From contig OZ244979.1 in assembly GCA_965223095.1 (NCBI GenBank), positions 1,550,001-1,614,000 on the forward strand: a DNA stretch of 64,000 nt, given 5' to 3'. Numbering within the stretch: position 1 is the stretch's first letter; each line of letters opens with the position of its first letter. The notes under the pieces are model-generated. The model made no database searches. It was not told the DNA's origin and worked only from the letters and a program-made list of their open reading frames with translations. A program made the position numbers and the translations under genes. Source of the stretch: J054 sp965223095. GTDB lineage: Bacteria > Pseudomonadota > Gammaproteobacteria > Steroidobacterales > GCA-2729495. Below, in pieces: positions 26,852 through 35,379 of the stretch.

Positions 26852-27661
26852 ATGAAGAAATCGATACCAGCGCCAGTAATAGCGGCTGTGGCAGAGCTTG
26901 TTACTGAATGGGAGACGCATGCCACTCTCGATAGTCTGTTTATGTATGCGGGCGCCCCGGGTGATCCGCCACTGGAAAGTAAACACGCAAAGGCATTGGC
27001 TTGGTTGCGACGCGCTAATCAGGAGGAGGGCGTGGATGCTCTTGCAGTGTTGGGCGGGATAATTGAAGGATATATGGATGGCGAGTTTGTAACGGAGTTC
27101 CCTGACTGGGAAAAGAAACGAACGCAACAAATGAAGCGGTTAAAGGCCGCCTTGGCAAGAGCTAATCTTCAGTATATACCGGGAGGCAAGATTGCTGGAG
27201 CGCACTCGACTCCCAGCATCAGCTTGGAAGAGCAGATCAGAAAAAGAGATGTTGAGAGCCTTTCCGTTGAGTTCGATCGAGCAGTCCAGAATATAGAGAG
27301 TTCACCTCGTGAGTCACTTTCTGCTGCCTGCAATATTTTGGAATCAGTATTCAAGGTTTACATTGAAGACGAAGGATTAGATGCGCCAAAAAAGCTTGAT
27401 TTGAGGCCTACTTGGGCAGTGGTCCGGGAGGATCTCAATTTTGATCCCAGCAAATTGGAAGATAGAGACTTGAAGGAAATATTGAGTGGGTTGGCTTCGG
27501 TGATTAATGGTGTCGGTGCCTTACGAACTCATGCGAGCACGGCGCATGGAGCGGGTAAAAAGACGTACAAGATTGAAAGTAGGCATGCGAGGCTGGCGGT
27601 GCATGCCGCGCATACGGTAGCGTTGTTTGTTCTAGAGTCGTGGGATAAGAAATCAAAATGA
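26852..27661 (+). CDS. Abortive-infection C-terminal-domain (Abi_C) protein
   Basis: 269 residues from ATG 26852 with an AGGAG just upstream; an in-frame start 30 bp earlier has no such site. The C-terminal half carries the Abi_C pattern. It comprises SLSAACNILESVFKVYIEDEG, then KEILSGLASVINGVGALRTHASTAHG, then a helix with SRHARLAVHAAHTVALFVLESW. The RTxxSTAHG region is the most conserved part of the family. Members are linked to phage abortive infection, and some have HEPN-like folds. The stop overlaps the hsdM start (ATGA), so it is translationally coupled to the methylase and likely measured against it. Confidence 0.8.
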   Translation: MKKSIPAPVIAAVAELVTEWETHATLDSLFMYAGAPGDPPLESKHAKALAWLRRANQEEGVDALAVLGGIIEGYMDGEFVTEFPDWEKKRTQQMKRLKAALARANLQYIPGGKIAGAHSTPSISLEEQIRKRDVESLSVEFDRAVQNIESSPRESLSAACNILESVFKVYIEDEGLDAPKKLDLRPTWAVVREDLNFDPSKLEDRDLKEILSGLASVINGVGALRTHASTAHGAGKKTYKIESRHARLAVHAAHTVALFVLESWDKKSK

Positions 27662-29136
27662 CGGATCAAGACATCACCCAAAAACTCTGGAACTACTGCC
27701 ACGTCCTGCTTGCAGATGGTATGCATTTCAGCGACTACGTCGAGCAGTTGACCTATCTGCTGTTCCTGAAGATGGTGGACGAGCGCACGCAGGCGCCGTA
27801 TAACCAGCCCAGTATCGTGCCCGAGAAGTGGGGCTGGCAGACGCTCCTGAAGAAAGACGGCGATGAGCTGTTTGATCATTATCGGCATACGCTGGAAGCG
27901 CTGGGTGATGAGAAGGGCATGCTGGGGCTGATCTTTAACAAGTCGCAGAGCAAGTTTCAGGATCCGGCGAAGCTGCGGCGGCTGATTGTTGACCTGATTG
28001 ACAAGGAAAACTGGTCGACGATGTCGGCCGATGTGAAGGGCGATGCCTACGAGGGGCTTTTAGAGAAGAACGCCCAGGACACGAAGTCCGGTGCGGGGCA
28101 GTATTTCACGCCGCGTGGGTTGATCGCGGCCATGGTAGAGGTGGTGAACCCGCAGCCGGGCGAGACCATCTGCGATCCGGCCTGCGGCACCGGCGGTTTT
28201 CTGCTGGCGGCCCACGAATACCTGATTAAAGACCCCAACCTGACCCGGGATCAGAAGAAAAAGCTCAAAGACGGCACCCTTAGCGGTATCGAGTTGGTGC
28301 AGTCGGTCGCGCGACTCTGTGCGATGAACCTGCTCCTGCACGGCATCGGCAGTCAGGAATCCGAACCCGTGCAGGTCACCGATTCGCTGGCCGCGGACCC
28401 CGGTGACCGCTTCGACATCGTGCTCGCCAATCCGCCCTTCGGCAAGAAAGGGGCGTTCACGATCGTGGGCGAGGACGGCAAGGTCTCCAAGGAGAAGGAG
28501 AGCTACGAGCGGGACGATTTCTGGGCCACCACCTCCAACAAACAGCTCAACTTCGTGCAGCACATCAAGACGCTGCTGAAGATCAACGGCCGCGCCGCCG
28601 TGGTGGTGCCCGACAACGTGCTCTTCGAGGGCGGGGCGGGCGAAACCATCCGCCGCAAGTTATTGCACGAGTGCAATGTGCACACCCTGCTGCGTCTGCC
28701 CACGGGGCTCTTCTACGCGCAGGGCGTGAAGGCCAATGTGGTGTTCTTTGAGAAGAAAGCTGCCTCCGAGACACCGTGGACCAAAAAGCTGTGGATCTAC
28801 GACCTGCGCACCAACAAACACTTCACCCTCAAGACCAACCCGCTGCAACGGAAAGACCTGGATGAGTTTGTGAAGTGCTACACGGCCAAAAGGCGCAAGC
28901 GGACATGGAGCGAGGATAATCCGCAGGGCCGCTGGCGTGCATATGACCACGATGAGTTGGTCGCCCGTGATAAGGCGAGCCTGGATATCTTCTGGCTGAA
29001 GGATGAGTCGCTGGAAGATTCAGAGAACCTGCCGGCGCCGGGGGTGATCGCGGCGGAGATTGTGGAGGACCTGGAATCAGCGCTGGCGCAGATGCGGCTG
29101 ATTGCGGAGGATTTGGGGGAGGCTAGGCCGGAATGA
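27658..29136 (+). CDS. hsdM: Type I DNA N6-adenine methyltransferase (M subunit)
   Basis: 492 residues. The N-terminal HsdM domain (about 5-140) begins ITQKLWNYCHVLLADG. The SAM-binding motif I is DPACGTGGF (about 174), preceded by the typical GAGQYFTPRGLI. Catalytic NPPF is at about 258. The C-terminal part contacts HsdS. With HsdS it methylates hemimethylated sites, and with HsdR it forms the restriction complex. It is the last gene of the operon, separated from hsdS by three cargo genes. Most type I loci keep M and S adjacent, so this R-S-cargo-M order is uncommon. Confidence 0.95.
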   Translation: MTDQDITQKLWNYCHVLLADGMHFSDYVEQLTYLLFLKMVDERTQAPYNQPSIVPEKWGWQTLLKKDGDELFDHYRHTLEALGDEKGMLGLIFNKSQSKFQDPAKLRRLIVDLIDKENWSTMSADVKGDAYEGLLEKNAQDTKSGAGQYFTPRGLIAAMVEVVNPQPGETICDPACGTGGFLLAAHEYLIKDPNLTRDQKKKLKDGTLSGIELVQSVARLCAMNLLLHGIGSQESEPVQVTDSLAADPGDRFDIVLANPPFGKKGAFTIVGEDGKVSKEKESYERDDFWATTSNKQLNFVQHIKTLLKINGRAAVVVPDNVLFEGGAGETIRRKLLHECNVHTLLRLPTGLFYAQGVKANVVFFEKKAASETPWTKKLWIYDLRTNKHFTLKTNPLQRKDLDEFVKCYTAKRRKRTWSEDNPQGRWRAYDHDELVARDKASLDIFWLKDESLEDSENLPAPGVIAAEIVEDLESALAQMRLIAEDLGEARPE

Positions 29137-29176
29137 AGATGTGGATGGTTCGCGCAGGTAGAAAAGGCGTATTACC

Positions 29177-30241
29177 CTATTTCAAATAGTCGAAAATACC
29201 TTTAACTTCGCCATTGCTCAGCATGGGTTCGAAGTATTCAATGTACCCGGTCAGCTCATCAAGAGCTAAGATTTTCACATGCCTAAACTCTGCCTTAGGC
29301 TTCGCGTTCGTCATAGCGATGATGTTACGTATTGAAATCTTTTTCTTGCCCCAGTGATGATTGTCTAGTTTGACATCGCTAAAGCCAGAGTCGCTGTTGA
29401 GCAATACAAATAGGGCATAGCCAGATCTCCTGATCTGCTCGACTGGCGACCGAAGATCCAGATCTTGTACAGACTGTTTGCTCCAGTTTTTGGTTTCAAT
29501 CAGAAATACACCAGATGGGCAAATGAGAAGGTGGTCTATCTGGACACTGAAAATTCGGTCGTCTTCTTTGCGGTTGAAAATAGGGGGATCAAATTCAACC
29601 GAAAAGTCATTAATCAAATAGTGCTCATCGGAAAGTTTTTCCAATGCATTGACGACTGCCGCTTCGCCCACAGCCCCGGCTATTAGCGGATAGAGTTCGT
29701 CGATTAGTGATTTTGTGCGGCCTAGTTCGGCTGCCGATTTTTCGACACGTTCTGCAGTTGTTACGTCTTTATTCTTAATGAATGCGTCTAGCGTATTCTC
29801 TGCGTCTTTAGCGGACGCTTCTACATCATTAGTTTGTTTTGCGACGAGCTTATCAATACTGTTTTCGAGCTTAGCGGTTTTGCGCTTCAGGCTTGCAAAA
29901 GCAGGATAAAGAAAAAGCTTGGCAAGCAGGTTTCTGTTGCGCCGGGTTTCGACTCTATCTCGTTCTGTTTGCAACTGCGTGAGCTCTTGATTGAGCTCAT
30001 CTTTTACGCGTAGCTGAAGTTCACTGTGGGCTGTTTGGCTCGCCGCGAGTGAAGCACGCATATTCTGAACTTCTCGGTCGATCGCGCGTTCGACCTGTGT
30101 CGGTATTGCTCGCTTTTCGGCTTCATAGTTTTTAAGAAAAGCATTGATGTCGGCGATTGAGTTGAATCGAGTTATCCCGGCCTCGCTCAGCGTTTCTTTC
30201 AGTCGCTTCAGGGGCTCAATTTGCCCTTCAACAATCGTCAT
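29177..30241 (-). CDS. NERD-domain (nuclease-related) coiled-coil protein
   Basis: 354 residues: a long N-terminal alpha-helical/coiled-coil region (about 1-180) followed by a NERD domain (about 190-310). The NERD signature is visible: AVVNALEKLSDEHYLINDF, then QIDHLLICPSGVFLIETKNW (Asp...Glu-x-Lys nuclease-like core). NERD proteins are common in defence islands and are predicted DNA-processing nucleases. It converges on hsdM from the opposite strand (40-bp gap), so it has its own promoter. Confidence 0.85.
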   Translation of the reverse strand: MTIVEGQIEPLKRLKETLSEAGITRFNSIADINAFLKNYEAEKRAIPTQVERAIDREVQNMRASLAASQTAHSELQLRVKDELNQELTQLQTERDRVETRRNRNLLAKLFLYPAFASLKRKTAKLENSIDKLVAKQTNDVEASAKDAENTLDAFIKNKDVTTAERVEKSAAELGRTKSLIDELYPLIAGAVGEAAVVNALEKLSDEHYLINDFSVEFDPPIFNRKEDDRIFSVQIDHLLICPSGVFLIETKNWSKQSVQDLDLRSPVEQIRRSGYALFVLLNSDSGFSDVKLDNHHWGKKKISIRNIIAMTNAKPKAEFRHVKILALDELTGYIEYFEPMLSNGEVKGIFDYLK

Positions 30242-30350
30242 GGGCCCATATTGTATTGGCTATTTCATGCAAAATCAGGGCCAGAACGGGGCGCTAACAA
30301 TGTTTGTGAGGCATAGTCAAAGCTTCCTGTGGGCGGAACAAGAGCAAAAA

Positions 30351-30752
30351 GGAGTCGAACCGATTTTTCGGGGCGGTTAGTGAGCCTTTTTGCGTCTACC
30401 ACATTTGCCAGTGGGGATATCTCGGCCGAGCAAGGTTGAGTATTTCGTGCCGGGCGAAACTTTATAAATTATTTCTGTTTTTCTGAGTTGCTCGATGGTG
30501 CGCGGTAGTGCCGGTCGGGAACGACCAAAACGGCGCGCAACGCCGCTGATTGTGACAATGTGATTGTCTGTCGTATCGATGACAATGTTGGCGCGGATGC
30601 GTGCTGGGGTACTCGCGCTTGATGTGCTACACATAAGTCCTTGTCGACTTAAACCAAATTGGCACGCACACGGGTTCATGAGTAGATATCGAATCAAGAT
30701 AGGCAAAATAGGACTAGAGCCAATCAACCACAAAAATCGGTTTGGACTTCCC
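30351..30752 (-). mobile_element. Small decayed element bounded by AACCGATTTTT inverted ends
   Basis: Left end GGAGTCGAACCGATTTTT (30351 onward) and right end AAAAATCGGTTTGGACTTCC (ending 30752) are inverted relatives over about 20 bp. The 402-bp interior holds a leftward frame with an HTH-like segment. The same half-sites occur as a short palindrome at 3921-3968, so this is a dispersed family. I infer a deleted REP-associated-transposase element. Confidence 0.5.
30377..30634 (-). pseudogene. HTH-containing remnant, possibly a transposase C-terminus
   Basis: An 85-codon frame from ATG 30634, open further upstream to 30754. The segment ISGVARRFGRSRPALPRTIE looks like the DnaA-type helix-turn-helix that ends many Y1 transposases (..VARxFGRxxSTLSRxI..). 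The catalytic domain is absent and the frame fills a short TIR-bounded element, so it is probably a fragment. It could alternatively be a small DNA-binding protein. Confidence 0.35.
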
Positions 30753-30915
30753 ACGGTCTAGTAGACATCTCCGGGCTACAGCCAAGAACCGAACAGGATA
30801 AGGATCAAGGGTGCATTAGAAATTGCGACGCAAATCAGCATCCACAGGTGGTCTTTATTGTTATCTCTTGTGATCGATACAAACAACGACAATGCCAATA
30901 CCAGCTAGCGCCCCA

Positions 30916-31464
30916 TCATTCTTGAAGGTAATCCACTATTTTTGGATCGTTAAGCATTTGAATAACGGCTCGTGGTATGGCCCCCTCGCAGGCGAGCTTA
31001 GGTAGATACGCGAGACCTGCAGTCGCTCCATTGCTACCTTCGTAAGTCTGAGAATACCCTCGGGCGGTTTCAACATCCAACGTGACTTTGCAGGTAGAAA
31101 GCGCAAAACCGAAATCTAGCGTGGCACTCGTGATGGATAGGCTAATTGCCTTTGCTTCATTGGCTCCAACTGACACGCCACCATCTCGCAAAGCTCTTTC
31201 TGCATGAATGATTGCAACATCTGTCCATTCCCTGCGGTTGCTCATCCACTCGAAACGGCCTTTCTTACCCATTAGGACTGGTTCCGTAGATTCTTGACCA
31301 TTCCTTAGTGAAACCGCTGCCGAGGTATTTATTGTAGGGAAATTGCTGGTTTGTATGGGAAATGACTCAGGATTAGGCTGCATGTGCTCAGTTTTTGTTG
31401 AGCAGGCAGTTACCAATAGAATGGTGAGAACCGAAAAGACGACAAGTATATTTTTCTTACTCAT
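30916..31464 (-). CDS. Hypothetical lipoprotein
   Basis: 182 residues from ATG 31464; an upstream ATG at 31500 would put 12 non-hydrophobic residues before the signal. Signal peptide with lipobox LVTAC, C21 lipidated. The mature part (WMSNRREWTDVAIIHAERAL and LDFGFALSTCKVTLDVETA) has an alpha/beta pattern loosely like YajG-type lipoproteins. No enzyme motif. Likely outer-membrane anchored because residue +2 is Ser. Function unknown. Confidence 0.68.
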   Translation of the reverse strand: MSKKNILVVFSVLTILLVTACSTKTEHMQPNPESFPIQTSNFPTINTSAAVSLRNGQESTEPVLMGKKGRFEWMSNRREWTDVAIIHAERALRDGGVSVGANEAKAISLSITSATLDFGFALSTCKVTLDVETARGYSQTYEGSNGATAGLAYLPKLACEGAIPRAVIQMLNDPKIVDYLQE

Positions 31465-31761
31465 ATTTAATATTCCCAGGGTTCGCATGCAGTAGTACAT
31501 TGTTTGTTTGCATATATCCTGCGTCAGAAACTGCCTATCGGGACACTAAGCACGGCTGCAGATTACGAGAACATTGCGCCAGGTTGTTGCACGGGTATTC
31601 TTATACACTGAATTGGTGCCAGCGGGAAGCCGCTTCCGCGTCAACTATGCCTGTTTGTGTGCGTAGCAAGGTTTCGGGTGATGAATGCACCGCTGTCAGG
31701 CTCGGCCTGATTGTCGCCGGCGGGCGTATTCAGGGCGAGACGGGGCGCCATCGGATTATTT

Positions 31762-31787
31762 AGAATTCTTACTCTGACCCTATTAAT
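31762..31787 (-). repeat. Lone end of the ATGGGGTCAGAG element family
   Basis: On the minus strand this reads ATTAATAGGGTCAGAGTAAG and onward to TTCT, 26 bases matching the left ends at 4655-4680 and 5877-5902 except for a few substitutions. It abuts the miaE stop codon. No matching opposite end was found nearby, so only one terminus appears to survive. Confidence 0.55.
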
Positions 31788-32371
31788 CAATGCAGTGCCG
31801 GCCGAAATTGCAAGCCTTGAACAATTTCGGCTTCTACCCGCAGTAACTCCTCAAGCCGCGGATAGATGACCTCATCAGCAAACTCCTTGAGTAACAAATG
31901 TACAAACAGGTGACCATGCTTTTGCTCCGCTTTCCAGAGTCGATGGTAGAAAGCTCTAAGTTCTTCATCGGGAAATGATTGGGCGAGAATGCCGAAACGC
32001 TCGGCCCCGCGGCATTCAATGATTGACGCGATGAGCATGCGATCGATAAGCCGCTCGTCGCGTCCGTGCCGCGCAACGGCCAGTAGATCGTTGATATAAG
32101 GATCCGGTTCATCTTTTTGTAGCCGTAAGCCGCGCTTCTCCAGCAGCGCATAGACTTGCTGAAAATGCTCGAGTTCTTCGCGGGCCACTTCAATCAAGCC
32201 GGGTATCAGGGCAGGGCGGTCTGGATATTTGGCCACGAAACTCATCGCCAGGGCTGATGCTTTGCGCTCACAATTCGCATGGTCCAGTAAAAAGGCGTCA
32301 AAATCACCCAGCACGGTTTCCAGCCACGTGGGTGATGTGTTAACAAGCACGTCGATGGATTTTTTAGTCAA
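31787..32371 (-). CDS. miaE: tRNA-(ms2io6A)-hydroxylase
   Basis: 194-residue diiron monooxygenase that hydroxylates 2-methylthio-N6-isopentenyl-A37 in tRNAs reading UNN codons. It has the ferritin-like four-helix bundle with carboxylate/His ligands: Glu in ANCERKAS, EELEH with Glu and His, ECRGAERF with two Glu, and AEQKHGHLF with Glu and His. The N-terminal WLETVLGDFDAFLLDHANCE is characteristic. It is divergent from the glycosyltransferase gene with only 15 bp between starts. An element end abuts its stop. Confidence 0.93.
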   Translation of the reverse strand: MTKKSIDVLVNTSPTWLETVLGDFDAFLLDHANCERKASALAMSFVAKYPDRPALIPGLIEVAREELEHFQQVYALLEKRGLRLQKDEPDPYINDLLAVARHGRDERLIDRMLIASIIECRGAERFGILAQSFPDEELRAFYHRLWKAEQKHGHLFVHLLLKEFADEVIYPRLEELLRVEAEIVQGLQFRPALH

Positions 32372-32386
32372 AGAAGATTCCCTTTA

Positions 32387-33667
32387 ATGAGTCGTTTTGC
32401 CGAGCCGAGCCTTGTACGGCGCCGGGCCGCTATTGCGCGCTACTTGGAAAAACGGCAATTCTACCCGCTGAGCCTGGCCGATAAACCACCCAGTGACCTC
32501 GGCTTGGTCGTGGTCATTCCCTGTTTCGATGAGCCGAATATCGAAGCGGTACTCAATTCCCTGGGTTCTTGCGACGCGCCAAGCTGTTCGGTGGAGATTT
32601 TAGTTGTTGTTAATGCGCCCCAAGGCGCTGATTCCGGCGTATTGCGCCGTAATCAGGCAAGCGCGCAAGAAGTTCACGCCTGGCAAGCAAAACAAGGTCA
32701 ATCACGGCTGCGGGTGCATCTGATCGAGCACAACGAACTGCCGCGGCGGCGAGCCGGTGTGGGCCTAGCCAGAAAAATTGGTATGGATGAAGCCGTCGCG
32801 CGCTTGAGTCGTGGCGCGAACGCCGAGGGTATCGTCGTGTGCTTAGACGCCGATTGTTTGGTCGCGGAAAACTATTTCCTGGCGATTCAGGCGTTCTTCG
32901 CCAGCAATCCGCGGGTCGCGGGGGCATCTATCTATTTTGAACACCCCGACATTCTCGACCGGACGACTGAGCTTGCTCGCGCCATGGTCGATTACGAACT
33001 GCACCTACGCTGTTATGTTGCCGGTCAGCGGCGTGCGGGCTTTCCCTATGCTTATCATACCGTTGGTTCGACTCTCACATGCCGCGCGAGTGACTATGTG
33101 GCCCAGGGTGGAATGAACTTGCGCCAGGGTGGTGAGGATTTCTATTTTGCACAAAAACTGATTGGCGCACGAGCGTATTCCGCACTTAACAACACCGTTG
33201 TCTATCCGGGGGTGCGGCGTTCGCGGCGCGTACCTTTCGGCACCGGCCCGGCCTTAGAGAGGGTATTGGATTCCACAGATGGCCTGCGCTCGTTTGCGCC
33301 GGATGTGTATAGAGACTTACAGGAGTTTTGTATCTGCATTCGCGACAATAATCCGGCGCAGCTCGCTGCGGCGTTTCTGGCATTGCCAGGCCCGCTGGTG
33401 GAATTCCTAATTGCGCAAGGCTTTGCCGAGCGCATTGAAGAAATTCGCCTGAATGTGCGCGATGAACACAGCTTTCGCAAGCGCGTCTTTCGCTGGTTCA
33501 ATGCCTTTCGATTTCTCAAATATGCACAGGCAAGCAGCCGTACGAGCTATCCGAAAATTCCCGTGGTTACAGCGGCGGCGGCATTAGCGGATGAGGGTAT
33601 TGATGCTGATGTTCGCAGCGCCAGTGACTGGTTGCGTCGCTATCGGGCGCGAGATCGACAGACCTGA
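32387..33667 (+). CDS. Glycosyltransferase family 2 protein
   Basis: 426 residues with a GT-A fold: DLGLVVVIPCFDEPNIEAVL at the N-terminus (nucleotide-sugar entry strand), the DxD metal site in VCLDADCLV (about residue 150), and a GGEDF acceptor/base motif (NLRQGGEDFYF). Both termini carry extra helical segments. No membrane helices are evident, so it is probably cytoplasmic or peripheral. Acceptor unknown; no polysaccharide genes flank it. Confidence 0.82.
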   Translation: MSRFAEPSLVRRRAAIARYLEKRQFYPLSLADKPPSDLGLVVVIPCFDEPNIEAVLNSLGSCDAPSCSVEILVVVNAPQGADSGVLRRNQASAQEVHAWQAKQGQSRLRVHLIEHNELPRRRAGVGLARKIGMDEAVARLSRGANAEGIVVCLDADCLVAENYFLAIQAFFASNPRVAGASIYFEHPDILDRTTELARAMVDYELHLRCYVAGQRRAGFPYAYHTVGSTLTCRASDYVAQGGMNLRQGGEDFYFAQKLIGARAYSALNNTVVYPGVRRSRRVPFGTGPALERVLDSTDGLRSFAPDVYRDLQEFCICIRDNNPAQLAAAFLALPGPLVEFLIAQGFAERIEEIRLNVRDEHSFRKRVFRWFNAFRFLKYAQASSRTSYPKIPVVTAAAALADEGIDADVRSASDWLRRYRARDRQT

Positions 33668-33859
33668 CCGATGTTGGTGGGCGGGCTTGCGATGGGGTAC
33701 AGCCCTATGCCGCCGCGACCGCGCAGTTGCTAAATTGCCACCGCCGTTTCCACAGGCTGTTGTAGCAGAACGAAAGTCTTGACGAAGGGCGCGAGAAGTC
33801 GGCTTGCAAATTGTAGCGCTGAGACCAGCGGGGGACTGAATTTCTTGGCTGGGCTAGCC

Positions 33860-33878
33860 GCGAGACTGACAATCTCGC
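33860..33878 (-). terminator. Stem-loop after the NAD-binding gene
   Basis: GCGAGA/TCTCGC with a 7-base loop, partly extended by GCTAG/TAGGC, touching the stop codon of the 33878-34786 gene. There is no T-run, so terminator activity is uncertain. Confidence 0.3.
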
Positions 33879-34786
33879 TAGGCTTCAATCTTTCTGGTTT
33901 TATCCGTCAGGAATTGCTTGATCGTGATGGACCCATAGCCGGGTGCTCGCATGTCGTTTTCGAGGTAGTAGTAGACGATTTTTACGAATTCGGAGAAAAC
34001 GCCGACTTTCCTGAAAATTAACCCAATCCATCTGGTGATATAGATCACCGCTTTTACCGCCCAGCCGGGCACACTCACTAGCTTCGGTTCCTTGCCCAAA
34101 GATTCGAAGACCATCTCGAGTGAATCTTTGTACGTGACCAGATTCTCGGGCACTTCTGGGCCACCGATGATAAAGATGCGGTTCATGCGTTCGCTGTTGT
34201 CGATACAGTCGACCAAATACTCGGCTAAATCTTCCTTGGCGATGGGATTGTGGACAGCTTGATCACCCGAGCCGACAATAAATCCCGGCTTGCCTTTCTC
34301 AATCATCCGCGTTTGCGAATCGAAAACCCAGAAGTAGGCTGTGGGCCTGACGATACTGTAGTTGATACCGGAGCGGATCAGCGCATCCTCCATTTTTAGT
34401 TTGGCGAGTTGCAGCGGCAGATCCGGTTTTCTGACACAGATTGCAGACAAAAGAACAAACTGGCTCGTGCCATTTTCCAGCGCCGCATTGAGAATCTTAA
34501 GCGTGGCCTGGTAGTCAATTTCATCAAAGTCCCGGGCCAGCCCTGATCGGCAGGCTAGGCAAGAAATCACGATGTCGATTTTTCGACTGAAAGCCTTGGC
34601 AATGGAGTCTGCATCGGTGACATCCGCCAACATAACTTCCGCGCCTTCAAACTGGCCGTCTTTTCTTGCCGATCTCGTGACAGCAATGACCTGGTAGCCT
34701 TGACGGACTGCTTCGGTAACCACAGCATTGCCGATATAGCCGGTGGCCCCAACCACCAGAACGGTTTTTTTGCTTTTATCTGTCAT
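33878..34786 (-). CDS. NAD(P)-binding oxidoreductase, NmrA/BciA-like
   Basis: 302-residue extended/atypical SDR. The dinucleotide loop is VGATGYIGNAVV (about residues 11-22), followed by AVTR for NADP preference, ISCLAC and FVLLSAICV in strands 4-5, and YSIVRPTAYFW. The best match by eye is to the divinyl chlorophyllide 8-vinyl reductase (BciA)/NmrA group, but no other photosynthesis gene is present, so that activity should not be assumed. It lies 47 bp downstream of the MarR gene and is probably in its regulon. Confidence 0.78.
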   Translation of the reverse strand: MTDKSKKTVLVVGATGYIGNAVVTEAVRQGYQVIAVTRSARKDGQFEGAEVMLADVTDADSIAKAFSRKIDIVISCLACRSGLARDFDEIDYQATLKILNAALENGTSQFVLLSAICVRKPDLPLQLAKLKMEDALIRSGINYSIVRPTAYFWVFDSQTRMIEKGKPGFIVGSGDQAVHNPIAKEDLAEYLVDCIDNSERMNRIFIIGGPEVPENLVTYKDSLEMVFESLGKEPKLVSVPGWAVKAVIYITRWIGLIFRKVGVFSEFVKIVYYYLENDMRAPGYGSITIKQFLTDKTRKIEA

Positions 34787-34833
34787 GTCGTTTTCTGTAC
34801 CTGCTATTTGATAGGCGCGAAGTTTGAATTTAC

Positions 34834-35292
34834 TCAGTCTGACAATTGCTTGCGGACCGCCGCTAAGATCGTGTTCGCTATTTTAATGTTTTTGACAGGC
34901 AGTTCGCTGGCCACCGTCTGCGCCCACAGCAAGCGTTGCCGATCAAGCTGCGCCAATAGTTTGGTCGCTTTCTTCGTGATCGCCACCAGCGGCGCGCGCC
35001 GATGATTTGGATTGGCCTGGTAGGTGATCAGCCCATCTTTTTCCAGTGCGTTGGCAACCTGCTGAACGCTTTGGCGGGCTAGACCCATCCAACGGGCAAT
35101 GTCTGAGACCGTTGCCGGCCCCGCGGCCTGGGCCACGGCGTTGAGAACCTGCCAGCGGGTACCCGTAAGGCCGACGTCCCGAGCCATTCGGTCGGCCGTG
35201 CTTTGCAGGCGGCTGTTCAGTCGAAAGCTCTGGCTAATCAGCTCCACGATAGCATCCGCGGCGGGCTTCACAGCTTTTATGGGCGTGCTCAT
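34834..35292 (-). CDS. MarR-family transcriptional regulator
   Basis: 152-residue winged-helix regulator: N-terminal dimerisation helix, recognition region TVSDIARWMGLARQSVQQVANALEKDGLITYQ (about 60-95, read in two parts), then the wing NPNHRRAPLVAITKKA. MarR proteins are dimeric repressors released by phenolic or other small ligands. It is divergent from the luciferase-like monooxygenase with a tandem operator directly upstream of its start, implying autoregulation and control of both directions. Confidence 0.9.
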   Translation of the reverse strand: MSTPIKAVKPAADAIVELISQSFRLNSRLQSTADRMARDVGLTGTRWQVLNAVAQAAGPATVSDIARWMGLARQSVQQVANALEKDGLITYQANPNHRRAPLVAITKKATKLLAQLDRQRLLWAQTVASELPVKNIKIANTILAAVRKQLSD

Positions 35293-35294
35293 AG

Positions 35295-35332
35295 TTGACA
35301 GGATACGGTCAAATCTGACAGGATACGGTCAA
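35295..35332. promoter_or_regulatory. Tandem MarR-type operator
   Basis: Two head-to-tail copies of TGACAGGATACGGTCAA (35296-35312 and 35316-35332). The first is flanked so that TTGAC/GTCAA half-sites form an inverted repeat. Centre spacing is 20 bp, about two helical turns, fitting side-by-side dimer binding. It lies 2 bp upstream of the marR start and about 50 bp from the divergent gene. Confidence 0.7.
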
Positions 35333-35379
35333 TCATAACACGCTCACCGGCTCGCGGCCGGCTCACAGGAAGTCAGCAG

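Noticed and set aside
33878..34786. Chlorophyll-pathway vinyl reductase (BciA)
   Set aside because: Sequence resembles that group but no photosynthesis genes are present, so only an NAD(P)-binding oxidoreductase is claimed.
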